A DNA stretch of 45,042 nucleotides from the NCBI GenBank assembly GCA_016290665.1, contig JAEEUW010000006.1:1-45042 (forward strand). Reading direction: 5' to 3'. This document shows positions 16,134 through 25,106 of the stretch, piece by piece. Positions within the stretch are counted from its first letter, which is position 1. Each line of letters begins with the position of its first letter. A program made the translations under genes and the position numbers. A model generated the notes under the pieces. That model was given only the letters and a program-made list of their open reading frames with translations, was not told where the DNA came from and ran no database searches. The DNA is from Clostridiaceae bacterium (GTDB lineage Bacteria > Bacillota > Clostridia > Oscillospirales > Acutalibacteraceae).

Positions 16134-19100
16134 ATGAGTTGTGAATTCTTGACGCTGTTCGGGGCCATTCCCGACGAAGCGGTTCAGACGCGCCTGCCCG
16201 CCGGTACTACGGTGGAGCGCGTGCAGATTTTCAAGGACAGCCGCCTGATGCGGCTGGCTTTGGCGTTCCCGGTGCTGGTGCGGGGCACGGCGGTGGAGGA
16301 CGTTGCCGCGGCGCTGGAAAAGGCGCTGCAGCTCGATAAGGTTGAAATCGACGTGCAGATGCCGCCCGAAAGCTTCAGCGAAGCCTATTTTTCCACCCTC
16401 GTGGGCGAGGTGAACCGCGCCGTGGCCGCCAGCAACGGCTTTTTCAAGGACGCGGTCTGCACACTGCGCGGCAACGATTTCATCATCACGCTGCAGCACG
16501 GCGGCGCCGAGATCCTCAAAAGCTGCGAATGCGACCGATTGATGGAAAAGCTCGTCATGCAGCGCTTTTCGCGCGCCGTGCAGGTGTTCTTTGAGGGCCG
16601 CGAGATCGAAGCGACCGACGACGACGTGGTCCATATGATCCGCACCGCGGAGGACGACAACCTGCGCAGCAAGGGCGTCGACCCGCGCGAAGCGCGCGCC
16701 ATGCAGGAAAAGCCCAAGGCCCACCGGATCGCGGAGGGCATTCCGCTGTATCTGGAAACCGCGAAGCCGATCTACGGCAACAAGATCACGAAGGATCCCA
16801 CGCCGCTGGCGCAGATTTCCGTTGAGGACGGCTCGTGCGTCGTCTGGGGCACGATCTTCCGCTTTGATTCGCGCGAAACGCGCGACAGGCGCTCGTGCAT
16901 CATCACCTTCAACATCAGCGACAACACCTACGCCTATTCCTGCAAAGTGTTTGAACGCAAGGAAAACTGCGACCAGTTGCTGAACAAGCTGAAGGACGGC
17001 GTCACCGTGCTGATCCGCGGCGACCTGACCTATGACAAATTCTCCGGCGAAAACGTGATTTCGCCGCGCGCCATCTCGCTGGTGGAAAAGATTCCGCCCG
17101 TGGACGACGCCGAAGAAAAGCGCGTGGAGCTGCATCTGCATACCAAGATGTCCATGATGGACGGCATGACCGACCCGGCCGTGCTGGTCAGGCGCGCCGT
17201 CGCCTGGGGCCACAAGGCCATCGCCATCACCGACCACGGCGTGGTGCAGGCCTATCCCGAAGCCGTGGCGGCCGCCGGCGGAAAGATCAAGGTCATTCTC
17301 GGCATAGAGAACTATTACATTGACGACACCGAAACGTCGTTTGACGAGTGGAAAAAGGATAAAAAAGCGAAGTATTACCACATGATATTGCTGGCCCGCA
17401 ACAACACCGGGCTCAAGAATCTCTATCAGCTGATTTCCAAATCGAACCTGAAATACTTCCACCGCCGCCCGATCATTCCCAAAAGCGAGCTGGTCCGGCA
17501 CCGCGAGGGCCTGCTCATCGGCTCGGCGTGCGAAGCGGGCGAGGTTTACCGCGCCGTGGCGCAGGAAAAGAGCGACGAAGAGATTCTGAAGATCGCCTCG
17601 TTCTATGACTATCTGGAAATTCAGCCCTGCGGCAACAACGGTTACATGATCCGCTCGGAGAATTTCCCCAACGTCAACAGCGTGGAGGATATTCAGCGGC
17701 TCAACAAAAAGGTGATCCACGCGGCCGACGCGCTGGGCAAAAAGGTCGTTGCCACCTGCGACGTCCATTTCATCGACCCCGAGGACGCCGTCTACCGCGC
17801 CATTCTGATGGCGGGGCAGGGGTACCCGGACGCCGACCAGCAGGCGCCGCTGTTCTTCCGCAATACCGGGGACATGCTGGCGGAATTCGCCTATCTGGGC
17901 GAAGAGACGGCCAAAGAGGTCGTGGTCACCAACCCGAATCTGATCGCCGACATGATCGAACCGCTGATGCCGATTCCGAGCGGCAACTTCCCGCCCTCTA
18001 TCGAGGGCGCCGACGAAGAGCTCAAGCGCCTTTGCTGGGAAAAGACCAGGCGGCTTTACGGCGACCCCGTGCCCGACTACGTCTCGCAGCGCCTGACCCG
18101 CGAGCTGGATTCCATTATCCGCCACGGCTTCGGCGTGCTCTATATGATCGCGCAGAAGCTGGTCAAAAACTCCGAGGATCACGGCTATCTGGTCGGCTCG
18201 CGCGGCAGCGTCGGTTCGTCCTACGTGGCCACCGCGGCGGGCATTTCCGAAGTGAACCCGCTGGCGCCGCACTACCGCTGCCCGAACTGCCGCCACACGG
18301 AATTCTTTTTGAACGGCGAGGTCGGCTCCGGCTACGATCTGCCGCCCAAGGCGTGCCCGGACTGCGGCACGATGATGGAGCGTGACGGCCACGACATTCC
18401 GTTCGAAACCTTCCTGGGCTTCAAGGGCGACAAGAGCCCCGATATCGACCTCAACTTCTCGGGTGAATACCAGTTCTATGCCCACCGCTACACCGAAGAG
18501 CTGTTCGGCGTTACCCACGTGTTCAAGGCCGGCACCATCGCCACCGTGGCCGACAAGACGGCGTTCGGCTTTGTCAGGAAATATCTGGAAGAGCGCGGCA
18601 AGACCGTCTCGCGCGCCGAAGAGGACCGGCTGGCCATCGGCTGCACCGGCGTCAAGCGCACGACCGGCCAGCACCCGGGCGGCATGGTCGTTGTGCCCAA
18701 GAAGTTCGACGCGGAGGATTTCACGCCCGTGCAGCACCCGTCCGACGACGCGACCAAGGGCATGATTACGACCCACTTCGACTTCCACGCCCTGCACGAT
18801 ACCATTCTGAAGCTCGACAACCTCGGCCACGATGTGCCCACGCTGTATAAGCATCTGGAGGATCTGACCGGCATCCCGGCCATGCAGACCGACATCTGCG
18901 ACCCGAAGGTCTATGCGCTGATGGCCTCGCCCGAACCGCTGGGCGTCACGGCGGAGGACATCGACTGCCCGACCGGCACGCTGTCCATTCCGGAAATGGG
19001 CACGCCGTTTGTGATCCAGATGCTGCTGGACGCGAAGCCGAAGAACTTTTCCGACCTGCTGCAGGTCTCGGGCCTGTCGCACGGCACGGGCGTGTGGCTT

Positions 19101-19877
19101 GACAACGCGCAGGAGCTGATTCGCAACGGCACCTGCGACATCAGTAACGTCATCGGTACCCGCGACAGCATCATGGTCTATCTGATGCACAAGGGCGTGG
19201 AGCCGAGCATGGCGTTCAAGATCATGGAGATCGTGCGCAAGGGCAAGGCGACTAAGCTGCTGACCGACGAGCACAAGCAGGCGATGAAGGAGCACGGCGT
19301 GGAGCAGTGGTACATCGATTCCTGCATGAAGATTCAGTACATGTTCCCGAAGGCGCACGCGGCGGCCTACGTCAGCGCGGCGCTGCGGCTGGGCTGGTAC
19401 AAGATCTATTATCCGGTGGAATACTACGCGGCCTACATGACCGTCCGCGGCGACGATATCGACGCGGCTGCCGTGCTGGAAGGCCGGGGAGCGGTCAAAC
19501 GCCTGATGGAAGAGATCAAGCAAAAGGGCAAGGAAGCCCCGCCGAAGGAGCAGAACATGTATCCCGGCCTGCAGGTTGTCAACGAGATGATGGCCCGCGG
19601 CGTCGAATTCCTTCCCGTTGATATTTACAAGTCCGAAGCGACGACCTACAAGATCGAGGACGGCAAAATCCGCATGCCGTTTTCGGCGCTGTCCGGCGTG
19701 GGCGAAAACGCCGCCGTCGCGCTGGCGGAAGCGCGCAGGGACGGCGAGACCTTCGTTTCCGTCGATGATTACGCGGCCAGGAGCGGCGCCTCCTCCGCCG
19801 TGATCGACGCGCTGCGTCTGGTCGGCGCGTTCAAGGGGATGCCCGAAACGCGGCAGATCAGTTTGTTTGATTTTTGA
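16134..19877 (+). CDS. polC: DNA polymerase III alpha subunit, PolC type, lacking the exonuclease domain
   Basis: Replicative polymerase of Gram-positive type. ATG 16134, with AGAGGA upstream, gives 1247 residues, against roughly 1430 or more for classical PolC. Order: N-terminal domain; OB fold from about residue 228; PHP domain opening VELHLHTKMSMMDG (331 on); polymerase core. The core has a zinc pair C716/C719 and C741/C744, the catalytic DID in SPDIDLNFSGEYQ (D770, D772), and GVKRTTGQHPGGM. Between GIEN (390-393) and the resumed PHP segment YYHMILLARNNTGLKN (from about 414) only some 20 residues remain. In classical PolC a DnaQ-like 3'-5' exonuclease of about 170-200 residues is inserted here. 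Proofreading must therefore come from elsewhere or be absent. The C-terminus, ISLFDF, resembles a clamp-binding peptide. Confidence 0.95.
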   Translation: MSCEFLTLFGAIPDEAVQTRLPAGTTVERVQIFKDSRLMRLALAFPVLVRGTAVEDVAAALEKALQLDKVEIDVQMPPESFSEAYFSTLVGEVNRAVAASNGFFKDAVCTLRGNDFIITLQHGGAEILKSCECDRLMEKLVMQRFSRAVQVFFEGREIEATDDDVVHMIRTAEDDNLRSKGVDPREARAMQEKPKAHRIAEGIPLYLETAKPIYGNKITKDPTPLAQISVEDGSCVVWGTIFRFDSRETRDRRSCIITFNISDNTYAYSCKVFERKENCDQLLNKLKDGVTVLIRGDLTYDKFSGENVISPRAISLVEKIPPVDDAEEKRVELHLHTKMSMMDGMTDPAVLVRRAVAWGHKAIAITDHGVVQAYPEAVAAAGGKIKVILGIENYYIDDTETSFDEWKKDKKAKYYHMILLARNNTGLKNLYQLISKSNLKYFHRRPIIPKSELVRHREGLLIGSACEAGEVYRAVAQEKSDEEILKIASFYDYLEIQPCGNNGYMIRSENFPNVNSVEDIQRLNKKVIHAADALGKKVVATCDVHFIDPEDAVYRAILMAGQGYPDADQQAPLFFRNTGDMLAEFAYLGEETAKEVVVTNPNLIADMIEPLMPIPSGNFPPSIEGADEELKRLCWEKTRRLYGDPVPDYVSQRLTRELDSIIRHGFGVLYMIAQKLVKNSEDHGYLVGSRGSVGSSYVATAAGISEVNPLAPHYRCPNCRHTEFFLNGEVGSGYDLPPKACPDCGTMMERDGHDIPFETFLGFKGDKSPDIDLNFSGEYQFYAHRYTEELFGVTHVFKAGTIATVADKTAFGFVRKYLEERGKTVSRAEEDRLAIGCTGVKRTTGQHPGGMVVVPKKFDAEDFTPVQHPSDDATKGMITTHFDFHALHDTILKLDNLGHDVPTLYKHLEDLTGIPAMQTDICDPKVYALMASPEPLGVTAEDIDCPTGTLSIPEMGTPFVIQMLLDAKPKNFSDLLQVSGLSHGTGVWLDNAQELIRNGTCDISNVIGTRDSIMVYLMHKGVEPSMAFKIMEIVRKGKATKLLTDEHKQAMKEHGVEQWYIDSCMKIQYMFPKAHAAAYVSAALRLGWYKIYYPVEYYAAYMTVRGDDIDAAAVLEGRGAVKRLMEEIKQKGKEAPPKEQNMYPGLQVVNEMMARGVEFLPVDIYKSEATTYKIEDGKIRMPFSALSGVGENAAVALAEARRDGETFVSVDDYAARSGASSAVIDALRLVGAFKGMPETRQISLFDF

Positions 19878-19878
19878 G

Positions 19879-20005
19879 TTTGAGAGACTGAGGGACGAAA
19901 GGGATTGAGCGGAGAAGTGACGCGGGAAAACGATCAACAAATACTGTGTCCTGCCCGCGTCTAAAAAATCACTGAATCCCTCATCCCCTAATCCCTAATC
20001 CCTGA
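19879..20005. repeat. Imperfect palindromic intergenic region with AATCCCT repeats
   Basis: The 145-base gap between polC and the next gene has an 8-bp inverted repeat GACGCGGG (19919-19926) / CCCGCGTC (19954-19961). Outside it are GGGATT (from 19901) and AATCCC (from 19975) in opposite orientation, and short AATCCCT direct repeats follow to 20004. The whole reads as a nested palindrome. There is no T-run on the plus strand, so it is a poor terminator. It shares its repeat word with 131-209. Confidence 0.55.
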
Positions 20006-20022
20006 CCACCGGAGGTGCTTCC

Positions 20023-20700
20023 ATGCCCAATCTGCTGCCCGACGAACACCTGGAGCCCCTCCGCGGCGGTCTGCAGATCGTCGTTTCCCCGGCACACACC
20101 TTTTCGGCCGACTCTCTTTTGCTGGCGGAGTTTGCCGCCATCCGCAAACGCGACAAAGCCTGCGACCTCGGCACGGGCTGCGGCATCCTTCCGCTGCTCT
20201 GGTGCAAAGGGGAGAGCGGCCCGATCACGGCCGTGGACATTCAAAAAGACGCCTGCGTTCAGCTCGAAAAAAGCCTTGCGCTGAACAAGCTCGAACACCG
20301 CGTCACCGTGGTCTGCGCCGATCTGCGGCAAAAGCACCCTCTGCTGCCCGCGGGCGGGTTCGACCTCGTTACGATGAATCCGCCCTATTACGCGGCGGGA
20401 ACGGGCAAAGAAAGCGCCGAAGAAAGCGGTCGCCTTGCCCGCCACGAAACGGCCTGCACGCTGGAGGACGCCGTCGCAGCGGCGGCGCGGCTTTTGAAAA
20501 ACGGCGGGCGGTTCTGCCTGTGCCAGAAGCCGGAACGCCTCACGGACGTGCTGTGCACCCTGCGCGCGCACAAGCTGGAGCCCAAGCGGCTGCGCTTCGC
20601 GGCGCATGCCGCCGGGAAAGCGCCGTTTCTCGTGCTCGTGGAAGCGAAGCGCGGCGCAAACCCCGGCCTGCAGGTCGCGCCGCTGCTTGTTTTGCAATAA
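20023..20700 (+). CDS. TrmN6/YabB-like tRNA adenine-N6 methyltransferase
   Basis: A 225-residue class I SAM-dependent methyltransferase. Motif I is DLGTGCGILPLL (about residues 48-59), and the amino-methylase motif NPPYY, with AVDIQKDAC before it, places it with TrmN6/YabB proteins that modify A37 of tRNA1(Val). The adjacent gene is rsmI; yabB-like genes and rsmI also neighbour each other in Bacillus, which supports the call. Start ATG 20023 follows CGGAGGTG. The RNA target is inferred from the family, not shown. Confidence 0.82.
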   Translation: MPNLLPDEHLEPLRGGLQIVVSPAHTFSADSLLLAEFAAIRKRDKACDLGTGCGILPLLWCKGESGPITAVDIQKDACVQLEKSLALNKLEHRVTVVCADLRQKHPLLPAGGFDLVTMNPPYYAAGTGKESAEESGRLARHETACTLEDAVAAAARLLKNGGRFCLCQKPERLTDVLCTLRAHKLEPKRLRFAAHAAGKAPFLVLVEAKRGANPGLQVAPLLVLQ

Positions 20701-20727
20701 CCGCACTCTGCAATTTGGAGGATGCCT

Positions 20728-21573
20728 ATGTCCGGAACGCTCTACATCGTCGGAACGCCGATCGGCAACCTCGGCGACCTGTCGCCCCGCGCGCTGGAAA
20801 CGCTCTCGCAGGCGGATTTCATCGCCGCCGAGGACACGCGCGTGACGCTCAAGCTGCTGAACCATTTTGAACTCAAAAAGCCCATGACGAGCTATTTTGA
20901 ACATAACCGCCGCGAAAAGGGCGAGCAGATTGCCGACCGGATCGCCGCGGGCGAAAGCTGCGCGCTGGTCACCGACGCCGGCATGCCGGCCATCTCGGAC
21001 CCGGGCGAAGATCTGGTGAAGCTGTGCCACGACCGGGGGATTCCCGTGCGCGTGGTGCCCGGCCCCACGGCCTTCGCCTCGGCGCTGGCGCTTTCGGGCA
21101 TGCCGGCGGGGCGGTTCACGTTCGAGGGCTTTTTGAGCATGAACCGGCAGACCCGCCGCGCCCATCTCGCGTCGCTGCAGCAGGAAACGCGCACCATGCT
21201 CTTCTATGAAGCGCCGCATAAGCTGACGCGCACGCTGCAGGATCTGCAGGAAACCTTTGGCCCCGACCGCGAAATCGCGCTGGTGCGGGAGCTGACCAAG
21301 ATCCACGAGGAGGTGCTGCGCCTGACGCTCGGCGAGGCGTGCGCCTATTACGAAACGACGCAGCCGAAGGGCGAATTCGTGCTGGTCGTTGCCGGAAAGC
21401 CCGAAGAAGGGGAGACCGCCTTCACGCCGGAAGAAGCGCAGGCGCTTGCGGCGCGCTACGTGGCCGAAGGCCTCGCGCCCTCCGCCGCGGCAAAAAAAGC
21501 CGCCCGGGAGAGCGGCCTCAAAAAAGCGGAGATCTATAAAGCATTGCTGACGGAGGAAGAAACAGATGGATAA
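20728..21573 (+). CDS. rsmI: 16S rRNA (cytidine1402-2'-O)-methyltransferase
   Basis: Methylates the ribose of C1402 in the decoding centre. ATG 20728 gives 281 residues. The ATG at 20722 touches the GGAGG site (20717-20721) and is too close to be used. Family motifs: YIVGTPIGNLGDLSPRALE at the start, AAEDTRVTLKLL, ALVTDAGMPAISDPG, VVPGPTA, FEGFL and FYEAPHKL, as expected for the tetrapyrrole-methylase-like fold. Its last codons overlap the next gene by eight bases, implying translational coupling. Confidence 0.96.
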   Translation: MSGTLYIVGTPIGNLGDLSPRALETLSQADFIAAEDTRVTLKLLNHFELKKPMTSYFEHNRREKGEQIADRIAAGESCALVTDAGMPAISDPGEDLVKLCHDRGIPVRVVPGPTAFASALALSGMPAGRFTFEGFLSMNRQTRRAHLASLQQETRTMLFYEAPHKLTRTLQDLQETFGPDREIALVRELTKIHEEVLRLTLGEACAYYETTQPKGEFVLVVAGKPEEGETAFTPEEAQALAARYVAEGLAPSAAAKKAARESGLKKAEIYKALLTEEETDG

Positions 21574-22192
21574 CGTGATCGCCTGGTTCCGGGATTACTG
21601 GCCCTATGCCGTTGCGCTCGTTGTTGTTGCGGTGGGCGCGTCGTTTTTGTTCCGCAAGGCCGCAAGGGCCTATCGGGATCATCAAAAGCGGTTCCACGCC
21701 GAGGAGGCGCAGATGCGCCGGCTGGTGGAGCTGAAAAAAACCTATTACCCGCTGACGGAGGCGGCCATTGCCGCCGCGCCGGCCGAAGAGCTGCTGGAAG
21801 GCACGGCGCTGTCGATTCAGATCCCGCTGCAGAAGCAGGACGACCCCGAGCGCGCGTTCGCGGCGCTGCCCGAAGCGCAGCAGTTGATCTACGTGCTGGA
21901 CGTGTTCGTCTCCGACGGAAAGGCGGCGGTCTTTTTCAAAGAGAGCAGCGCCCTGCTTTCCGGGCGGCTGCTGCCCGCGCTGCATCTGATCGGTCTGCAT
22001 GACGCGGACGACCGGATGACGACGCTTTGCACCATGTTCGACGAGAACGACGAGACCACCTCGCTCGACTGGAAAGCGGTGGAAAACGCCGACGAAGCGT
22101 TTGAAGCGATGGGTCTTTTAACTAAGATTAAGCTGCAGGGTGCAGAATATATTCGTTCTCATCCGGCACAATTTGTTGTAAATGATGATTGA
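21566..22192 (+). CDS. Membrane-anchored protein of unknown function
   Basis: A 208-residue protein not recognised as a named family. One N-terminal membrane segment (residues about 13-30) is followed by a basic, Arg/Lys-rich stretch, then a soluble alpha/beta-looking domain. The ATG overlaps the rsmI stop; its ribosome site GGAGGAAG lies inside rsmI. The stop codon overlaps the -35 box of the next promoter. The coupling to rsmI suggests co-expression but gives no function. Confidence 0.75.
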   Translation: MDNVIAWFRDYWPYAVALVVVAVGASFLFRKAARAYRDHQKRFHAEEAQMRRLVELKKTYYPLTEAAIAAAPAEELLEGTALSIQIPLQKQDDPERAFAALPEAQQLIYVLDVFVSDGKAAVFFKESSALLSGRLLPALHLIGLHDADDRMTTLCTMFDENDETTSLDWKAVENADEAFEAMGLLTKIKLQGAEYIRSHPAQFVVNDD

Positions 22193-22217
22193 CACAATAC
22201 AAAATCTATTGTATAAT
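22189..22217 (+). promoter_or_regulatory. Exact consensus SigA promoter for the lipoprotein gene
   Basis: TTGACA (22189-22194), 17-bp spacer, TATAAT (22212-22217). The -35 box overlaps the stop codon of the preceding gene. About 41 bases separate the -10 from the start codon. Confidence 0.92.
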
Positions 22218-22258
22218 GAATCGATCATCCAATCGGTTCAGGAAAGGGGGCGTTTCCG

Positions 22259-23158
22259 ATGCGCAGGAAAATCATCGCAGTCGTACTGGTGCTGTCGCTG
22301 GCAGTGCTGTTTGCGGCCTGCACGGGAAACGACAACAAGCCTTCTCTGCCGTCGTTCAGCTTTGACCCGGGCACGTCCTTTTCGGGGGCGGACAGCTCGA
22401 CCGACCCGTCGGGCAGCGACGTTTCGGTTTCGGCGCAGACAGGCGAAGGGAACACCGTGATTCTGACAACCACGCCGGGCCAGACCATGCAGACCGTGCC
22501 GACCACGCGCTTCGTGCCGGAGCCGGTCACCACGACCCAGCCCAGCACCGTCGATCCGAACGTCTCGCTGACCGTGCCGACCATGACGACCCCGTCGGTT
22601 ATTACCTCGAACAATTCGGGCGGCGTGACCTACGTGACCGTCAGCCCGACGCTTCCGACCTATACCACACGGTATAATCCCTATCTCACCACGCAGCCGA
22701 CGGTGAACCCCTATCTGACCACCACGCGCTACAACCCGACGACCCAGCCGACGAGCGTGACGATTCCCACCGTGACGCAGTCGACGACCAAGCCCACGAC
22801 CACGCAGCCGACCACCTCGGCCACGCGCCGCGCCAAGACGGTCGTCATCAACGATATTGCCACGACCTCCGATAAAAAGATGGTCGTCACAATCGATTCC
22901 AACGGCTGGGACGGCTCGTTCCAGAACAACAGCCAGACCATCAGCATCAAGGTGGACGGCGTTGCCAAGAGCGCGCCCTGCTCGGTCCGCAGCGGCGCCA
23001 AGAACGCCGACGGCTATCAGTACATCACGATTGACCTGAGCGAGCTTTCGGTGCCCGAGGGCTCCAACGTGCAGTTCACCGTGCCCGCCGCCTTCCTGCA
23101 GACGAGCAGCGGCGCCCAGTACAACAACGCGTTCTCCGGCGCCTACACCATGATGTAA
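22259..23158 (+). CDS. Threonine-rich lipoprotein
   Basis: A 299-residue lipoprotein. The signal peptide ends at a lipobox LFAAC with C21 as the lipid-modified residue. Residues about 22-190 form a low-complexity Thr/Pro/Ser linker with repeated TTQPT and NPYLTT words, typical of a wall-spanning stalk and a likely glycosylation region. A compact C-terminal domain of about 100 residues follows, with a WDGSFQNNSQTISIKVDG segment; I do not recognise it. An exact consensus promoter and a strong terminator make it a single-gene unit. Confidence 0.8.
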   Translation: MRRKIIAVVLVLSLAVLFAACTGNDNKPSLPSFSFDPGTSFSGADSSTDPSGSDVSVSAQTGEGNTVILTTTPGQTMQTVPTTRFVPEPVTTTQPSTVDPNVSLTVPTMTTPSVITSNNSGGVTYVTVSPTLPTYTTRYNPYLTTQPTVNPYLTTTRYNPTTQPTSVTIPTVTQSTTKPTTTQPTTSATRRAKTVVINDIATTSDKKMVVTIDSNGWDGSFQNNSQTISIKVDGVAKSAPCSVRSGAKNADGYQYITIDLSELSVPEGSNVQFTVPAAFLQTSSGAQYNNAFSGAYTMM

Positions 23159-23169
23159 GAAACAAGAAT

Positions 23170-23205
23170 CGTCCTGCGCCCAAACCCGCAGGACGTTTTT
23201 CTTTT
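23170..23205 (+). terminator. Terminator after the lipoprotein gene
   Basis: Perfect 9-bp stem CGTCCTGCG (23170-23178) / CGCAGGACG (23187-23195), followed by TTTTTCTTTT. Confidence 0.94.
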
Positions 23206-23217
23206 GCCCGCGCGCTC

Positions 23218-23246
23218 TTGACCTTGCCGCAAAAAGAGGGTATAAT
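23218..23246 (+). promoter_or_regulatory. SigA promoter of the 107-residue protein gene
   Basis: -35 TTGACC (23218-23223), 17-bp spacer, exact -10 TATAAT (23241-23246), about 42 bases upstream of the start. Confidence 0.88.
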
Positions 23247-23288
23247 AAACTCAACCGGCCCTGCGCCGGAAAAGAGAGGAAGCATGAC

Positions 23289-23612
23289 ATGAATCAGGAA
23301 TTATTCGTCCCGCTGTTTGAATGGCTGGTCGGCGGCTCGCGGATCGGCGGCGGCTATAACCGCTATTACGGCTCGCAGACCGAGCGCCCCGCAGAGGCCG
23401 CCTGGGGTCAGCGGGTGTTCAACTATGCCGTTTATATCGAAAAGATCGACGACGCCGAGTATCTGCGCGCGGCGGTCTGGTCGGGGCTGCGCTCGTTTTC
23501 CGTCTGCCCCGAAGAAGAGATCACGCGCGAAACCTTCGACTGTGAAGAGGCAAGTCTGCCCGCCGTCAAAGCCTGGCTCTGCGCCCAGCGCGACGCGTTC
23601 TTTGCCGCCTGA
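23289..23612 (+). CDS. Hypothetical 107-residue protein
   Basis: Not recognised. It is a soluble, acidic protein with no signal peptide or membrane segment and a glycine/tyrosine-rich patch (GGSRIGGGYNRYYG) near residues 15-28. It has its own strong promoter, a GAGAGGAAG ribosome site and a terminator directly after, which argues that it is a real gene. No function can be proposed. Confidence 0.7.
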   Translation: MNQELFVPLFEWLVGGSRIGGGYNRYYGSQTERPAEAAWGQRVFNYAVYIEKIDDAEYLRAAVWSGLRSFSVCPEEEITRETFDCEEASLPAVKAWLCAQRDAFFAA

Positions 23613-23623
23613 CAAAACAACAA

Positions 23624-23652
23624 ACCGGCCGAGGGTTCCCGGTCGGTTTTTC
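23624..23652 (+). terminator. Terminator after the 107-residue protein gene
   Basis: Stem ACCGGCC (23624-23630) with GGTCGGT (23641-23647), one G-U pair, inner GGG/CCC, then five or more Ts. Confidence 0.88.
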
Positions 23653-23672
23653 CCTGTGTCTGAGGAGAAGCC

Positions 23673-24050
23673 ATGACAAAAGATGCGTTTTTGCAGTTTG
23701 CCGCGGACGCCTTCGGCGCCGAGCCGGAATACCCCTGGGCGGAAACGCCCGACGCCTTCGTGCTGCGGCATGAAGCCAACCGCAAATGGTTCGCGGTCGG
23801 CATGACCGTGCGCCGCGACCGGCTGGGCCTTGCGGGCGAGGGAACGGTCGACGTGGTCAACGTCAAGTGCGACCCGCTGATGAGCGGCTCCTTTCTTTCG
23901 CAGCCGGGCATTCTGCCGGCCTATCACATGAACAAGCTCCACTGGCTGACGCTGCTGCTCGACGGCACGGCCGCGGACGACGACATCCGCGCCCTGCTGG
24001 AAACCAGCTTCGCGCTGACCTGGTCGAAGCCGAAGCGGAAAAAGCCTTAA
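23673..24050 (+). CDS. MmcQ/YjbR-family protein
   Basis: A 125-residue protein matching the MmcQ/YjbR (CyaY-like fold) family. Supporting segments are EYPWAETPDAFVLRH near the N-terminus, a central KWFAVGMTV strand, VNVKCDPLM and PGILPAYHMNKLHW, which are the family's most conserved pieces. Members are often annotated as DNA-binding, but their role is not settled. Start ATG 23673 follows GAGGAGAAG. The stop overlaps the stop of the convergent threonine-aldolase-like gene by four bases. Confidence 0.85.
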   Translation: MTKDAFLQFAADAFGAEPEYPWAETPDAFVLRHEANRKWFAVGMTVRRDRLGLAGEGTVDVVNVKCDPLMSGSFLSQPGILPAYHMNKLHWLTLLLDGTAADDDIRALLETSFALTWSKPKRKKP

Positions 24051-25072
24051 AACAGCGCAAGCAGGGCGTCCACGTCGGCTTCTGTCGTGGCCCAGTCGGT
24101 TGCCAGGCGCACCACGGTGTGGCTGTCGTCCGCCGCCTCCCAAAAGCTGACGCGCAGCGTTTTCTGCAGCGCCTGCAGCCGTTCGTTTTCAAGCAGGACG
24201 AAGACCTGATTGGTCGGCGCGATCATCGGCTGCACGCAGCCCTTTGCTTTGAGCCCTTCCCGGATCCGGTCGGCAAGGGCGACGGCGGATTTGCCGATGG
24301 TAAGATAGAGATCGTCCCGGAACAGGCGTTCAAACTGAACGCCGGTCAGGAACCCCTTGGCCAGCAGAAAGCCGTGCTGCTTGATCTGCGTGAACAGGCG
24401 CGGCGTGTTTGCCGGGTTCGGCACCACGAGTGCTTCGCCGCAGAAGGCGCCGCATTTCGTGCCGCCGATATAGAACGCGTCGCACAGCGCGGCAAGGTCG
24501 GGCAACGTCACGTCGTTCTGCGGCGACGCGAGCGCGTAGGCGAGCCGCGCGCCGTCCGCATAGAGCCGCAGCGAGAACCGGTCGCAGACCTCCCGCAGGG
24601 CGCGCAGCTCCGCAAGGGAATAGAGCGTGCCGTATTCCGTCGGCTGCGACACGTAGATCATGCCGGGGAAAACCATGTGTTCGCGGTTCCCGTCGCCATA
24701 GAACGCGGCGCAGAACGCCGCCGCGGCGTCGGCGGTCAGCTTGCCGTCCCGGTGCGGCACGGTCAGCACCTTGTGTCCGCCGTGTTCAATCGCGCCGGCT
24801 TCGTGCAGGGCGACGTGGCCCGTGTCGGCGGCAAGCACGCCTTCATAGGGCTGCAGCAGAACGTCGGCGGCCAGACGGTTGGTCTGGGTGCCGCCCAGCA
24901 GGAAAAACACGTCTGCGTCCGGCGCGCGGCAGGCCTCCCGGATGCGTGCGCGCGCACACGTCGACGGCGCGTCGGTGCCGTAGGGGAGATATTGTCTGCC
25001 GGCCGTTTCGGCAATCGCTTCCAGCAAAGCGGGGTGCGCCGAGCGGGTATAATCGGAAGAAAAGTCCGGCAT
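24047..25072 (-). CDS. Low-specificity threonine aldolase-like PLP enzyme
   Basis: A 341-residue fold-type I PLP enzyme of the beta-eliminating lyase/threonine aldolase group. The family usually cleaves L-threonine or L-allo-threonine to glycine and acetaldehyde. Features: an N-terminal SDYTRSAHPALLEA start, YGTDAPS, FLLGGTQTN, the cofactor-binding YADGARLAYA (D173) and the Schiff-base lysine K206 in YIGGTKCGAF. Length fits. The start has AAAGGA upstream on the minus strand and an exact consensus promoter. Substrate preference is not determined by the sequence. Confidence 0.87.
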   Translation of the reverse strand: MPDFSSDYTRSAHPALLEAIAETAGRQYLPYGTDAPSTCARARIREACRAPDADVFFLLGGTQTNRLAADVLLQPYEGVLAADTGHVALHEAGAIEHGGHKVLTVPHRDGKLTADAAAAFCAAFYGDGNREHMVFPGMIYVSQPTEYGTLYSLAELRALREVCDRFSLRLYADGARLAYALASPQNDVTLPDLAALCDAFYIGGTKCGAFCGEALVVPNPANTPRLFTQIKQHGFLLAKGFLTGVQFERLFRDDLYLTIGKSAVALADRIREGLKAKGCVQPMIAPTNQVFVLLENERLQALQKTLRVSFWEAADDSHTVVRLATDWATTEADVDALLALF

Positions 25073-25106
25073 GGAGGGTCATCCTTTCTATACAATGTCT
25101 GGCTTT

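Noticed and set aside
16029-19940. 1303-codon minus-strand open frame opposite polC
   Set aside because: It is the His/Val/Arg-rich antisense shadow of a GC-rich gene, with no recognisable motif or start signals. Several similar long antisense frames (for example 3441-6131 and 30828-33701) are rejected for the same reason.
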